DNA of 64,000 nucleotides from Eubacterium sp. AF22-8LB (GCF_003458715.1 NZ_QRVI01000001.1:1-64000); one strand, 5' to 3'. Shown: positions 52,770-61,570, counted from the stretch's first letter. The notes: generated from the sequence alone by a model not told the origin. A program made the numbers and translations.

Positions 52770-53660
52770 TTATGCTTTCATCAATAGCTTTTTAATCGAT
52801 TCTTCACTTACCGAGAAGATCGATGCGATAGCTGTAATTCCAAATCCCTTGTCCATCATTTTTTGATACATCTCAAGTTCTTTTTTCTCGCTGCCTTGTT
52901 CGATTCCTTGTTCGATTCCTTTTTTAATTCCTTCAGCTTCCCATTCCTTTGACTTTACTTCCAGCCATCTCTTTTCAGCTTCACACATCTCAATCTTCTC
53001 CTTTTCCTCTAATTCCTTTAAATCCAACCATTCTACATCCGTCAATGTCTTCACTACTTTTAATACACTGCTCTTTACAAGTCCAAAGCTATTACTCTTT
53101 CCTTCATAAATAGACTGATCATAAATACTTCGACATATGTAGAATAGATTATGCACGTCTTCTTCATTAAAATTATATGAAGTATTTCCTGTGATTTCAA
53201 TCAAATTCATTTTGTAGTCATGGAAATAGGATTTGAACCTTTCATCCACCTCGACTAACTCAGAAAGCTGTCTAGCTGCATTCCATGGCTTTTCTCCTGT
53301 ATAAAATACTAGAATGTGTACCATGGGTAGTTTTTCTTTAGCCTTATTCTTCTTTGACTTCTTTAACATTCTGTCATACGCTACATACTCATATGTTGCT
53401 GCTCTTACAACCATGGACATATCCACACGACTTTGATTCTCAATAATGAATGCACTATAAACATTTCCATCATTGTACTTACGAATCACATCCACATGCT
53501 TTTCTAGATCCATATTCGAATCATTCATCTCTGAATCAAGTTCCATACAGTTTTCAGGTTTAAGAACTCTTTCTCCATTAAAAAAGTACGCATTAAAGAA
53601 ATCGACAAAATAGGCATTATTTTCTAGAAACTCCTTCATTGTTTTGTCTTTTAATTTCAT
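52770..53660 (-). CDS. Rpn-family PD-(D/E)XK nuclease (transposase-like)
   Basis: A 296-residue protein of the Rpn/YhgA group. ENNAYFVDFFNAYFFNGERV leads, the core has AFIIENQSRVDMSMVVRAATYEYVAYD (the E-x-Q catalytic half) and PMVHILVFYTGEKPW, and the C-terminus has the glutamine-rich repeat KGIEQGIEQGSEKKELE typical of this family. E. coli RpnA promotes recombination and cuts DNA. GGAGG precedes the start by 9 nt and can pair with CCTCC upstream. These genes are often present in many copies per genome. Confidence 0.85.
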   Translation of the reverse strand: MKLKDKTMKEFLENNAYFVDFFNAYFFNGERVLKPENCMELDSEMNDSNMDLEKHVDVIRKYNDGNVYSAFIIENQSRVDMSMVVRAATYEYVAYDRMLKKSKKNKAKEKLPMVHILVFYTGEKPWNAARQLSELVEVDERFKSYFHDYKMNLIEITGNTSYNFNEEDVHNLFYICRSIYDQSIYEGKSNSFGLVKSSVLKVVKTLTDVEWLDLKELEEKEKIEMCEAEKRWLEVKSKEWEAEGIKKGIEQGIEQGSEKKELEMYQKMMDKGFGITAIASIFSVSEESIKKLLMKA

Positions 53661-53669
53661 CTTTTCTTT

Positions 53670-53700
53670 CCTCCATATTCTTAAACGCTTTTTGAGGAGG
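53670..53700 (-). promoter_or_regulatory. possible hairpin hiding the Rpn ribosome-binding site
   Basis: On the minus strand CCTCCTC (53700-53694) can pair with GGAGG (53674-53670), the Shine-Dalgarno of the Rpn gene, across a 19-nt loop. Translational silencing is inferred and not proven. Confidence 0.35.
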
Positions 53701-53799
53701 TTTTTTTAGAAAACATACACATTTTGATAATTTCACATAATTAATTCTGATTTCACAATATTTACCAAAGTTATACTAAATTTATGACAACATGGAATG

Positions 53800-53859
53800 T
53801 TATTCTATAGATGTCTTAAAGATAAGACAAATGAATATAGAAAATAAACCAATATTCAT
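53800..53859 (-). CDS. possible 19-residue hydrophobic leader or toxin-like peptide
   Basis: MNIGLFSIFICLIFKTSIE is preceded by AGGAGAG about 4 nt before the ATG. Inside the frame lie nested inverted repeats (TTCTATA/TATAGAA and GTCTTA/TAAGAC), so the RNA can fold strongly. It lies between the thiD terminator and the Rpn gene. The peptide may be a toxin, a leader, or chance. Apart from it, 53661-53890 holds no gene that I can see. Confidence 0.3.
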   Translation of the reverse strand: MNIGLFSIFICLIFKTSIE

Positions 53860-53890
53860 ATCTCTCTCCTAAAAAAAATAATAATAAACA

Positions 53891-53933
53891 AAAGAGAAGC
53901 CATTCTAGACGCCAACACTAGAATGGTTTTCTT
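53891..53933 (-). terminator. intrinsic terminator of thiD
   Basis: CCATTCTAG (53900-53908) and CTAGAATGG (53918-53926) form a perfect 9-bp stem with a 9-nt loop. T-rich tails lie on both sides. Confidence 0.82.
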
Positions 53934-54743
53934 TTATGCTTCAAATTCTTTTGTATATTCATTATCAATCGCAAAGGAATGATCCATTGGACCAGAACCC
54001 TTACCTAAATCCAACATCGCATTCAATGCTCCGGAAATATAATCTTTTGCATGTTCTACAGAAGCATCTAAATCAAACCCCTTTGCAAGGTTTGATGCGA
54101 TTGCACTCGATAAAGTACACCCTGTTCCATGTGTATTGGGATTATTAATACGCTTACCTTTAAACCATGTATATGAATTGTTTCTATACAATAGATCATT
54201 CGCATCATTAATTTGATGTCCGCCCTTAACTAAAGTAGCACATCCAAATGTTTCGCTTATCTTCTTAGCCGCTTCTACCATAGTCATTTCATCCGTGATT
54301 TTCATTTCAGAAAGTACTTCTGCCTCCGGAATATTTGGTGTAATCAATGTAGCTAAAGGCAACAATTCTTTTTTCAATGTTTCAATCGCTTCCTCACTAA
54401 TCAATCTCGCCCCACTTGTAGCTACCATGACAGGATCCACCACAATATTTATCGCATCATATTCCCTTAACTTTTGTGCAATCACCTCAATTAATTTTGA
54501 GCTTGAAACCATTCCAATCTTTACCGCATTCGGATAAATATCCGTAAATACTGCATCTAGCTCTTGTACTAAAAATTCAGGTGTTACATCCATAATTCCG
54601 GTTACTCCTAATGTGTTTTGAGCTGTCAATGCTGTTATAGCACTTGTCGCAAATACATGGTTTGCGCACATCGTCTTGATATCTGCTTGAATACCAGCTC
54701 CTCCACTCGAATCACTTCCCGCAATCGTTAATGTACTTTTCAT
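53934..54743 (-). CDS. thiD: hydroxymethylpyrimidine (phosphate) kinase
   Basis: A 269-residue ribokinase-fold enzyme that phosphorylates HMP and HMP-P in thiamine synthesis. Family segments: TIAGSDSSGGAGIQADIKTM at the N-terminus, VVDPVMVATSGARLI, LITPNIPEAEVLS, VKGGH and NTHGTGCTLSSAIASNLAKG with the catalytic Asp/Cys anion-hole region. It overlaps the HAD gene by 32 nt and lies under a TPP riboswitch. No thiE, thiM or thiC is in the window, so this operon probably works in salvage of HMP. Confidence 0.95.
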   Translation of the reverse strand: MKSTLTIAGSDSSGGAGIQADIKTMCANHVFATSAITALTAQNTLGVTGIMDVTPEFLVQELDAVFTDIYPNAVKIGMVSSSKLIEVIAQKLREYDAINIVVDPVMVATSGARLISEEAIETLKKELLPLATLITPNIPEAEVLSEMKITDEMTMVEAAKKISETFGCATLVKGGHQINDANDLLYRNNSYTWFKGKRINNPNTHGTGCTLSSAIASNLAKGFDLDASVEHAKDYISGALNAMLDLGKGSGPMDHSFAIDNEYTKEFEA

Positions 54744-55302
54744 TTAAAACTCTCCAATCTTTTATTTTAATCACTTTAAATCCAGCTTTTTTTGCTGCAC
54801 TTATACAATAGTCTGCATCTTCAAACACAAAAATGTTTTCTGGTTTTTGTTTCAAGATATCTGCACAAGCCAAATAAAAATCTGAATCGTCTTTTGCCTT
54901 ATTTACTTTAGAACAAGTCACAACGGCTTCAAAATAATCTAGAACATCTAATCGCTTTAATGCCACTTTTACAAGTTCTTCATCACAGCTAGTCCCAATC
55001 ACATTGACTGAATCATAATTTGAAATAAATGTTTTAAAGCCAGGCATTAACTGAACTTCAAACTTATAAAAATCTGATATTAGATCCAACACCTCTGAAA
55101 TAATCATGTTCTCGGATTTATTAATTTTATAATGATTCTTCAAATACTTTGCACTCTGCTCTAAACTCATATCTGAAACAATTTGATTTAAATTTACCTC
55201 CGGAATCAAGCCAATACCTTGTATATATCGACTTGCCAAAGTATTCCACACTTCCATTGAATCAAGTATTGTTCCATCCACATCAAAAATAGAATAATTC
55301 AT
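54712..55302 (-). CDS. HAD-family phosphatase in a TPP-riboswitch operon
   Basis: A 196-residue HAD hydrolase with the nucleophile in FDVDGTILDS, motif II in NVIGTSCDE, Lys in SKVNKAKDDSDFY and motif IV in FVFEDADYCISAAKKAG. Its C1 cap is small. Sitting between a TPP riboswitch and thiD, it probably removes phosphate from a thiamine intermediate such as thiamine monophosphate, or from a pyrimidine phosphate. HAD genes in thiamine operons elsewhere have that role, but the substrate here is not shown. GGAGAG precedes the ATG, right after the terminator T-run. Confidence 0.85.
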   Translation of the reverse strand: MNYSIFDVDGTILDSMEVWNTLASRYIQGIGLIPEVNLNQIVSDMSLEQSAKYLKNHYKINKSENMIISEVLDLISDFYKFEVQLMPGFKTFISNYDSVNVIGTSCDEELVKVALKRLDVLDYFEAVVTCSKVNKAKDDSDFYLACADILKQKPENIFVFEDADYCISAAKKAGFKVIKIKDWRVLNEKYINDCGK

Positions 55303-55312
55303 TTTCTCTCCA

Positions 55313-55344
55313 TTAAAAAAAACTGCAGAAAACCAATCTGCAGC
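55313..55344 (-). terminator. riboswitch-controlled terminator before the HAD-thiD operon
   Basis: CTGCAG and CTGCAG (self-complementary arms) around a 9-nt loop are followed by TTTTTTTT on the minus strand. It lies directly after the TPP aptamer and before the ribosome-binding site, the arrangement of a transcriptional off-switch. Confidence 0.88.
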
Positions 55345-55349
55345 TCACT

Positions 55350-55443
55350 ATCAAAAAAGATATTTTCCCTACGTTGGCATTATCCAAATCAGGTCATAGG
55401 GTCTAGGACAAACCTACTCTCAGCCTAAAAGCTCCCCTTTTTT
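55350..55443 (-). ncRNA. TPP riboswitch (THI element) aptamer
   Basis: The minus-strand transcript shows GGGGAGC, GGCTGAGAG, GACCC, ACCTGATTTGGATAATGCCA and CGTAGGGAA in order, the conserved elements of the thiamine pyrophosphate aptamer. AAAAAAG at the 5' end and CTTTTTT at the 3' end can form the closing helix. It controls the HAD-thiD genes, repressing them when TPP is abundant. Confidence 0.97.
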
Positions 55444-55452
55444 AACAGTAAT

Positions 55453-55482
55453 ATTATAAGTCTTTCGTCGCAACTAAATCAA
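55453..55482 (-). promoter_or_regulatory. promoter of the TPP-riboswitch operon
   Basis: TTGATT (55482-55477) and TATAAT (55458-55453) are 18 bp apart on the minus strand. The -10 box overlaps the stop codon of the DUF1667 gene, and the predicted RNA start lies just before the aptamer. It isolates the thiamine operon from the upstream redox operon. Confidence 0.72.
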
Positions 55483-55798
55483 CACCCGTACCACAAATAT
55501 CCGAAACAATCACATCTTCACGATGTACTGGTGCCTTAACAACAACATGATTCAATTCTTTCATCACATCAAAAATCTTTTCTTTGGGAATATCCCCATT
55601 TGTCTTAACACTCAATCTTTCAATTTCCGCACCCACAATTTTCACAGTACTTGTAACAACACGAGTTGGATGTGTACACTCTTTTTTTCCATAAACAGCA
55701 CCCCTAGGACAACCATTTCCTGTTACTTTATAATCCTTTTCTTCATCAACTCTTAAATGGCAACCTTTAGGACACGTTATACAAATTAACTCTCTCAT
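55454..55798 (-). CDS. DUF1667 protein, third gene of the glycerol-3-phosphate dehydrogenase-like trio
   Basis: A 114-residue protein with the cysteine motifs CITCPKGCHLRV and GNGCPRGAVYGKKECTHPTR, likely to bind an Fe-S cluster or metal, and a C-terminal part ending VSDICGTGVDLVATKDL. DUF1667 genes regularly follow a GlpA-like and a pyridine-nucleotide-oxidoreductase gene, and may be the electron-transfer subunit corresponding to GlpC. Its start follows the previous gene's stop by overlap at 55798. Confidence 0.87.
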   Translation of the reverse strand: MRELICITCPKGCHLRVDEEKDYKVTGNGCPRGAVYGKKECTHPTRVVTSTVKIVGAEIERLSVKTNGDIPKEKIFDVMKELNHVVVKAPVHREDVIVSDICGTGVDLVATKDL

Positions 55799-57060
55799 TA
55801 TGCACCCTCCTCAACAGAAACAACCAATTCTTTATTTGATTTTTCTAATAACATTTTAGGAATAGATACCTTCTCCATTTCACTAGGAATTACATGTTCT
55901 TTTTTGAATTTTGCAATGATTGTATCTCCATCCTTCACAACAATATTCACATTTTGCGTTGGTCTTCTTACACGGAATGAAAGCTCAACACTCTTTTCTA
56001 CATTATCCTTACGAATATATTGAGGAACTACATACGAAATATTATTTCCATTTACCGTTCTAACAACATTCTCTTTAGATACTTCACCTTTTAAAATATA
56101 TTGACCCGCACCCATGCCAGCCTTTTCACTTTCAGAACTTACAAAATCCACTAAATCATGCACATGCACTACATTGCCTGATGCGAATACGCCATCCATA
56201 GAAGTCTCCATATTTTCGTATACAACAGGGCCATGTGTTCTTGGATCCATTTCAATGCCTAATTCATTCGACAACTCATTTTCTGGAATCAATCCAACTG
56301 ACAATAATACACAGTCACAATCAAATTCCATCTCCGTTCCTTCGATTGGATTTCGATTTTCATCCACCTTAGAAACCACAACCTTTTCCACTCTAGACTT
56401 ACCCACAATATCCGTAATCGTATGACTCAAATACAAAGGAATATCATAATCGTTTAAACATTGTACAATATTCCGATTCAAACCATTTGAATACGGCATA
56501 ACCTCTACAACAGCCAAAACTTTTGCGCCTTCTAAAGTCATTCTTCGAGCCATGATCAAACCAATATCACCACTACCCAAAATAACAACTCGTTTTCCAG
56601 GCATATACCCTTCAATATTCACATATCGTTGTGCTGCACCAGCCGTAAATACACCAGAAGCTCTAGTTCCTGGAATCGCAATTGCACCACGCGTTCTTTC
56701 ACGACAGCCCATATTTAAAATAATAGATTTAGCCTGAATCATTAAATATCCATGAATACTACTTGAACAATACACCATTTTATCTGGCGTAATCTCAATT
56801 ACCATTGTATCCAATAAAATATCAATATCTGTCTTATTTACTTCATCAATATATTTACCCGCATATTCAGGACCTGTTAATTCTTCTTTAAAATGATGTA
56901 ACCCAAAGCCATTATGAATACATTGATTTAGAATACCACCTAATTCCTTATCTCGCTCAATAACCAAAACAGAATTTGCACCATTTTTCTTTGCCGCAAT
57001 CGCACTGGCAAGACCAGCAGGACCACCGCCAATGATTACTACATCATAATTATTATTCAT
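55798..57060 (-). CDS. FAD-dependent pyridine nucleotide oxidoreductase, second gene of the trio
   Basis: About 420 residues with an FAD motif (VVIIGGGPAGLASAIAAKKNG), a second Rossmann fold (VVILGSGDIGLIMARRM) and a C-terminal FAD contact (ASGNVVHVHDLVDFVSSESEKAG). It accepts electrons from the upstream FAD dehydrogenase, presumably passing them to NAD or a quinone pool, in place of GlpB. I start at 57060 (MNNNYD), 7 nt after AAGGAG; the gene overlaps the upstream stop by 8 nt. The electron acceptor is not shown by the sequence. Confidence 0.85.
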   Translation of the reverse strand: MNNNYDVVIIGGGPAGLASAIAAKKNGANSVLVIERDKELGGILNQCIHNGFGLHHFKEELTGPEYAGKYIDEVNKTDIDILLDTMVIEITPDKMVYCSSSIHGYLMIQAKSIILNMGCRERTRGAIAIPGTRASGVFTAGAAQRYVNIEGYMPGKRVVILGSGDIGLIMARRMTLEGAKVLAVVEVMPYSNGLNRNIVQCLNDYDIPLYLSHTITDIVGKSRVEKVVVSKVDENRNPIEGTEMEFDCDCVLLSVGLIPENELSNELGIEMDPRTHGPVVYENMETSMDGVFASGNVVHVHDLVDFVSSESEKAGMGAGQYILKGEVSKENVVRTVNGNNISYVVPQYIRKDNVEKSVELSFRVRRPTQNVNIVVKDGDTIIAKFKKEHVIPSEMEKVSIPKMLLEKSNKELVVSVEEGA

Positions 57061-58483
57061 CGCCATTCTCCTTTGTTCTTCCGCACAAAATATAAGAACC
57101 ATTCTTATCTAACATGATATCAAGTTGACTAACACCCAACTCTTTAGCTAGAATTTCCTGTACTCTAGGTCCACAGAACCCCGATTGACATCTTCCCATG
57201 CCTGCATTACATCTACGTTTGATTCCATCTAAACTAACTGGTTTGGGACTGCGATGAATCGCATCAATGATTTCTCCCTCACTGATAGTTTCACAACGAC
57301 AAATAATACGACCGTATTCAGGATGCTTCTCAATATATTCTTTTCTTTGTTCATGTGACATTTTCTTAAAACGAACTACTTTTCTTGTAGAAACATAATC
57401 CTTTTTTAAATTTAAGAAATAATCTTTTTCCTGCATCATTCTAACAATATCTAAAGCCGCTGCACTTGCACTACTTAATCCTGGACTTGCCATACCTGCA
57501 ATCGAGAAGAAATTGTGAACATCTTGATCTTCTCCAATAATAAAATCACCCGCATCACTTCGTGCTCGCAAGCCTGCAAATGTTCGAATATTTTCTTGAA
57601 ACTTGATATTTGGCACAGATTTAACTGCATTTTCACGAATTATCTTTAATCCATATGCCGATGTTGAATAATCATCCGAAACTGTATTTGTACTTGTAGG
57701 ACCCACAATCAGATTGCCATCCACTGTAGGAGCCACCAACACACCCTTACCAATCTTAGTTGGACATTGGAAAATTACGTGATGAACAAGATTTCCCTGT
57801 GATTTATCTAATAAATAATATTCTCCCTTATTTGGCGTGATTTTATAATCTGGATTTTTGACTAAACCAGCCACACGATCACACGTAACACCTGCACAAT
57901 TGACTACCAATGGAGCTTTATATTTTTCATTCACAATAAAGATATCTCCATCTTTTTGAATACTTTTAACTTCTTCATTTAAATGAAGTTCTACACCATT
58001 TTTAATTGCCACTTCACTTAATGCGATTGCAAACTGCCAAGGATTAATAATACATGCACTTGGTGCATATAAAGCGCTTGTACAGTCTGGATTTAAATTA
58101 GGTTCCATAACAGATAGCTCTGGCTGTTTAATAATACGCTGATTCTCAACACCATTTTCTACACCGCGCTTATATAGCGTTTCAATGGTCTTATCATCCT
58201 CTTCACTAAATCCAACGACCAAAGAACCAATATTCTTACATGGAACATCTAAATCTTTACATAAAGTAGGAATGATTTTATTACCCCAAATATTATATTT
58301 TGCCATCAAAGTATTTGGCATTGGATCATAACCCGCATGAATAATGGCACTATTGGCTTTAGTAGTTTCGTCAGCCACATCATTATTCTTTTCCAGCCAC
58401 AATACTTTTCCACTATATTTACTTAATTCAAACGCTAAAGAGCATCCACTAATTCCCGCTCCAATTATTATACAATCATACAT
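57053..58483 (-). CDS. GlpA-like FAD-dependent glycerol-3-phosphate dehydrogenase with BFD domain
   Basis: About 476 residues: DAO-type FAD-binding motif YDCIIIGAGISGCSLAFELS, substrate domain with TTKANSAIIHAGYD, GGGA-like LRARSDAGDFIIGED, and a C-terminal BFD [2Fe-2S] domain (ICRCETISEGEII, CNAGMGRCQSGFCGPRVQEIL). This is the architecture of GlpA in the anaerobic glycerol-3-phosphate dehydrogenase. An L-2-hydroxyglutarate or other hydroxy-acid substrate is possible. I start at 58483 (MYDCII), with GAGGTG upstream. It is the first gene of the trio and faces a LacI-type regulator over shared palindromes. Confidence 0.85.
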   Translation of the reverse strand: MYDCIIIGAGISGCSLAFELSKYSGKVLWLEKNNDVADETTKANSAIIHAGYDPMPNTLMAKYNIWGNKIIPTLCKDLDVPCKNIGSLVVGFSEEDDKTIETLYKRGVENGVENQRIIKQPELSVMEPNLNPDCTSALYAPSACIINPWQFAIALSEVAIKNGVELHLNEEVKSIQKDGDIFIVNEKYKAPLVVNCAGVTCDRVAGLVKNPDYKITPNKGEYYLLDKSQGNLVHHVIFQCPTKIGKGVLVAPTVDGNLIVGPTSTNTVSDDYSTSAYGLKIIRENAVKSVPNIKFQENIRTFAGLRARSDAGDFIIGEDQDVHNFFSIAGMASPGLSSASAAALDIVRMMQEKDYFLNLKKDYVSTRKVVRFKKMSHEQRKEYIEKHPEYGRIICRCETISEGEIIDAIHRSPKPVSLDGIKRRCNAGMGRCQSGFCGPRVQEILAKELGVSQLDIMLDKNGSYILCGRTKENGDE

Positions 58484-58553
58484 AGTTCGCACCTCTTTCA
58501 AACTAACGATACGCTTATTTTTATTCCTTTTCAAACGCGCAAAAACTGGCAAA

Positions 58554-58660
58554 GTTATTAATCATAATATTGATTAATAACTAGACAACGAAATAAAATG
58601 GTGTAAGATTAAAATAGATATTGATTAATGCTTTGATTAGTAATCGATTTATTAATCAAA
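58554..58660. promoter_or_regulatory. palindromes with GATTAAT units, probable LacI-family operators
   Basis: GTTATTAATCA (58554-58564) and TGATTAATAAC (58571-58581) are perfect inverted arms. ATTGATTAAT recurs at 58620-58629, GATTAGTAATC at 58635-58645 is self-complementary, and ATTAATCAAA ends at 58660. They fill the region between the divergent redox trio and the LacI-type gene, so the regulator probably controls both. Confidence 0.7.
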
Positions 58661-58682
58661 ATAAATCAAAAGAGGTTTTATT

Positions 58683-59714
58683 ATGGGAAAAAGAAATAAA
58701 GTAACTACACGTGATATTGCTCTGGCTACTCATGTTTCGCAATCTACCGTTTCAATGATTTTAAGCGACAACAAAAATGTTTCATTTAAAGAAGAAACAG
58801 TAAAGCTTGTAAAAAATACAGCGAAACAAATGGGATATAAAAAGCCTGTTGTAAAGAAAAGATATTCCAATTCAAAGAATACTATTGTCGTAATATGTGC
58901 TAACTTATCAAATTCATACTATTCTATGGTCGTATCCAGCATTATCCAGCAGGCTAGTAAAACGAAGACACAAATTCTGACCATCTCCACCCTGCGCAAA
59001 GATGAACTTGAAAAGCATGCCATAACACACTTGAAAACAATCAAACCTACTGGCATCATTCTTTTGTATCCTCCTAAATTTGTCGATGAATGGAATCAGC
59101 TTTCAAAACAAATTCCATGTATCATCATTGGTGACAAGCCAAAGAATTTAGATTGTGATTCCATTGAACTTAATAGTTTTAAATGTGGTAAACTTTTAGG
59201 TTCTCATTTAAAACAATTAGGACATAAAAAAATAGCTTACATCTCCAGTCCTTTAGATACAACTGAAATTGGCAGAAACGAACGATATGAAGGTGTGAAA
59301 AGTATTCTTCGTGACACTCAAGTATTCTTTAGTTCTTCTAAGCAATTTGAAATGTATGCCATTGAAAAAAGAGAATATGAAAATGGATACCATCTCACTA
59401 AACAAATTCTAGACAATCAATTTGATGCCTATATTGGAAATAACGATATGACGGCTCTAGGAATTTTAGCTTGTTTAAAAGACAATAACATCAAGGCAAG
59501 TGTGGCAGGTTTTGACAACATTCCAGAGGCCAACTTTCCTCAAATCCAATTAACAACTGTAGATCATGGTGGCTGTGAAAAAGGAATGGAAGCTGTAGAT
59601 ATTCTTTTAGAGCAAACAAAAAGCGAACGAAAACGTATCGTCCATATGGAATATGAACCACAGTTAATCATTCGCTTATCTACATTTAGTCGCAAGAAAT
59701 CATCATCTCAATAA
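58683..59714 (+). CDS. LacI-family transcriptional regulator
   Basis: A 343-residue repressor. The helix-turn-helix is VTTRDIALATHVSQSTVSMILSDNKNVSFKEETVK (about residues 7-40), with the hinge helix GYKKP. A periplasmic-binding-protein-like sensor domain follows: IVVICANLSNSYYSMVVSSI, IYISSPLDTTEIGRNERYEGV, IGNNDMTALGILA, SVAGFDNIPEANFPQIQLTTV. AGAGG precedes the start. It is divergent from the GlpA-like trio and convergent with cyuA, whose end overlaps by 29 nt. The ligand is unknown. Confidence 0.9.
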   Translation: MGKRNKVTTRDIALATHVSQSTVSMILSDNKNVSFKEETVKLVKNTAKQMGYKKPVVKKRYSNSKNTIVVICANLSNSYYSMVVSSIIQQASKTKTQILTISTLRKDELEKHAITHLKTIKPTGIILLYPPKFVDEWNQLSKQIPCIIIGDKPKNLDCDSIELNSFKCGKLLGSHLKQLGHKKIAYISSPLDTTEIGRNERYEGVKSILRDTQVFFSSSKQFEMYAIEKREYENGYHLTKQILDNQFDAYIGNNDMTALGILACLKDNNIKASVAGFDNIPEANFPQIQLTTVDHGGCEKGMEAVDILLEQTKSERKRIVHMEYEPQLIIRLSTFSRKKSSSQ

Positions 59715-60960
59715 TTTTATCATTGGTCTGAAGCATACCTTGAGAACCTAATGTTCCAATATTCTTAATTGTTTCATCGACACTATGAGCAACGATTCCA
59801 TCTCCTGCATAGAATTGTTGCTTATTTTTATACATATAATATCCCATTATACCCGCATCTACACTAGATGCGATCTTTGCAGCACAGCTAGCCTTTGCCC
59901 CATCACAAATTGTTCCCGAAAGAATGGCTAACGCATTCACAATTGTATGTTGAATTTCTTTATAATCACCATTATGTAAATAAGCAATACCAGCGCCCGC
60001 TGCAGCTCCTGCACTTACAGCACCACAGAATGCGGATAAAGTACCAATACCCGTTTTTATATAAATAGCTGTTAAATTTGACAATACTAAAGCTCGATAC
60101 AATTTTTCTTCTGAACAATTCAATTCTTTGGCATACACAACAACAGGAACACAACAAGTGATTCCTTGATTGCCACTACCTGAATTGATCACAACAGGTA
60201 ACTCACAACCATTCATTCTCGCATCAGAACCTGCGGCAGCATAGGCTTTTGCCCTTGTCTTTACACAATCCGAATCCATATTTAAAATCACATGTCCAAT
60301 ATTTGCGCCATATGAATTATTAATGCCTTCATTAGCGATAGCCATATTGCAGGTAATTTGTTGGTCTAAAGTTGCCTTTACATCTTCAATATCTACAGTT
60401 TGTGAAAAATCCCAAATCTGTTTCATGATCAACGCACTATGATCTGCTTTATACTCTAAGTTCGTTGTCTTATCTTCATAGATAACTTCCCAGTTCTTTT
60501 CTATTTGAACAATGTTTGTATGTGTATCCACAATACGAACACTCGCATGTTCCTGTTCATAATATACATTGATTTCTAGGTCAAAGACATGTCCCTGTTC
60601 AAAATGTTGAACTGTTATATTGGTATTCTTGACATATTCAGGCAACGCTTCTATCTGCTCTTTTGTTGCAGTAGAAAGCACCTCAAGTTTGGCATCCGCA
60701 TCCCCATATAATGCACCCGCTGCTGCTGCCACTTCAATTCCTTTTAAACCATTTGTATGAGGAACAATAACACTCTTTACATTTTTGATAATGCTGCCAC
60801 TTGCCTTAACTACAATTCGATCAGGCAAATGATCTAAAACCTGCGTTGCCTTAGCACACGCATAACTAATCGCAATAGGTTCTGTACAGCCCATTGCCAT
60901 AACTAATTCTTCTTTTAAGATTTGTACATAAATTGAATATAATGAATCTTCTTTATTCAT
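59686..60960 (-). CDS. cyuA: L-cysteine desulfidase family (CyuA, UPF0597/YhaM)
   Basis: A 424-residue enzyme of the CyuA family, which breaks down L-cysteine to sulfide, ammonia and pyruvate with a [4Fe-4S] cluster. Conserved parts: ELVMAMGCTEPIAISYACAKA, VKSVIVPHTNGLKG, VVINSGSGNQGITCCVPVV, GAAAGAGIAYL and GTICDGAKASCAAKIAS. The cluster cysteines are in GCTEP, GITCC and CDGAKASC. It ends a coupled run of five genes and overlaps the upstream gene by 8 nt. Its strand context suggests it is co-expressed with the two membrane proteins. Confidence 0.87.
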   Translation of the reverse strand: MNKEDSLYSIYVQILKEELVMAMGCTEPIAISYACAKATQVLDHLPDRIVVKASGSIIKNVKSVIVPHTNGLKGIEVAAAAGALYGDADAKLEVLSTATKEQIEALPEYVKNTNITVQHFEQGHVFDLEINVYYEQEHASVRIVDTHTNIVQIEKNWEVIYEDKTTNLEYKADHSALIMKQIWDFSQTVDIEDVKATLDQQITCNMAIANEGINNSYGANIGHVILNMDSDCVKTRAKAYAAAGSDARMNGCELPVVINSGSGNQGITCCVPVVVYAKELNCSEEKLYRALVLSNLTAIYIKTGIGTLSAFCGAVSAGAAAGAGIAYLHNGDYKEIQHTIVNALAILSGTICDGAKASCAAKIASSVDAGIMGYYMYKNKQQFYAGDGIVAHSVDETIKNIGTLGSQGMLQTNDKIIEMMISCD

Positions 60961-61570
60961 GATCTTTCACCCATACACACACCAACTTATCGTCTTCCAT
61001 TTGTGTCATACCAAAATACACTGTATCCTTTTCTTTTACACCAAAATCTTGATGTAGAGCCGTCAACACAGTACCATACATCTTCCCATCCTGCATTCCC
61101 TCAAGTCTTATCCAACATGCTTCTGGCTCTTTTCCTTCTTCTAGAAAATAAACCATAACATCATCTGGATATTCTAAATGTCTTGATGGATCTAATTCTT
61201 TATATAAACGCAATTCTTCTAATTCCTTTGATACTTGCGTTGCCTTTGCGACAATATCGATTTTATCTTGAAACAAATCCACATTCACATTATCTAAAAT
61301 TTCAATATTCATTTCTTGCACATCAAATCGTGGGATTTTACAAGAAACCCCAATAGGAACAATACGATATTCAATATTTTGCTTTTTTGTTTCTAAAGCC
61401 ATGATTTCAAATGTGAATCCCGCATTATGATCAATATACCCATACATTAAAGCTCCATATAAATGATCAAGCTTCAAGCCCATCTTTTCTAATAGTTTAA
61501 CCATTTTCACACCGTGAATCTCCACCATTTTTTGGTTCATGTCACGAAAACTCATTTCATATACTTTCAT
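60953..61570 (-). CDS. unassigned cytosolic protein, 205 residues
   Basis: An acidic soluble protein with no membrane segment. It begins MKVYEMSFRDMNQKMVEIHG and has a later part CWIRLEGMQDGKMYGTVLTALHQDFGVKEKDTVYFG, which resembles barrel-like small domains. I do not recognise a family. It starts 2 nt after the pRiA4b-like gene, with AGG at its start, and overlaps cyuA, so all are one operon. It may serve as a partner for the pRiA4b-like protein or CyuA, but this cannot be shown. Confidence 0.6.
   Translation of the reverse strand: MKVYEMSFRDMNQKMVEIHGVKMVKLLEKMGLKLDHLYGALMYGYIDHNAGFTFEIMALETKKQNIEYRIVPIGVSCKIPRFDVQEMNIEILDNVNVDLFQDKIDIVAKATQVSKELEELRLYKELDPSRHLEYPDDVMVYFLEEGKEPEACWIRLEGMQDGKMYGTVLTALHQDFGVKEKDTVYFGMTQMEDDKLVCVWVKDHE

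Noticed and set aside
58484..58552. the N-terminal extension of the GlpA-like ORF to 58552
   Set aside because: The added residues are basic and unlike homologues, and GAGGTG fits the ATG at 58483.
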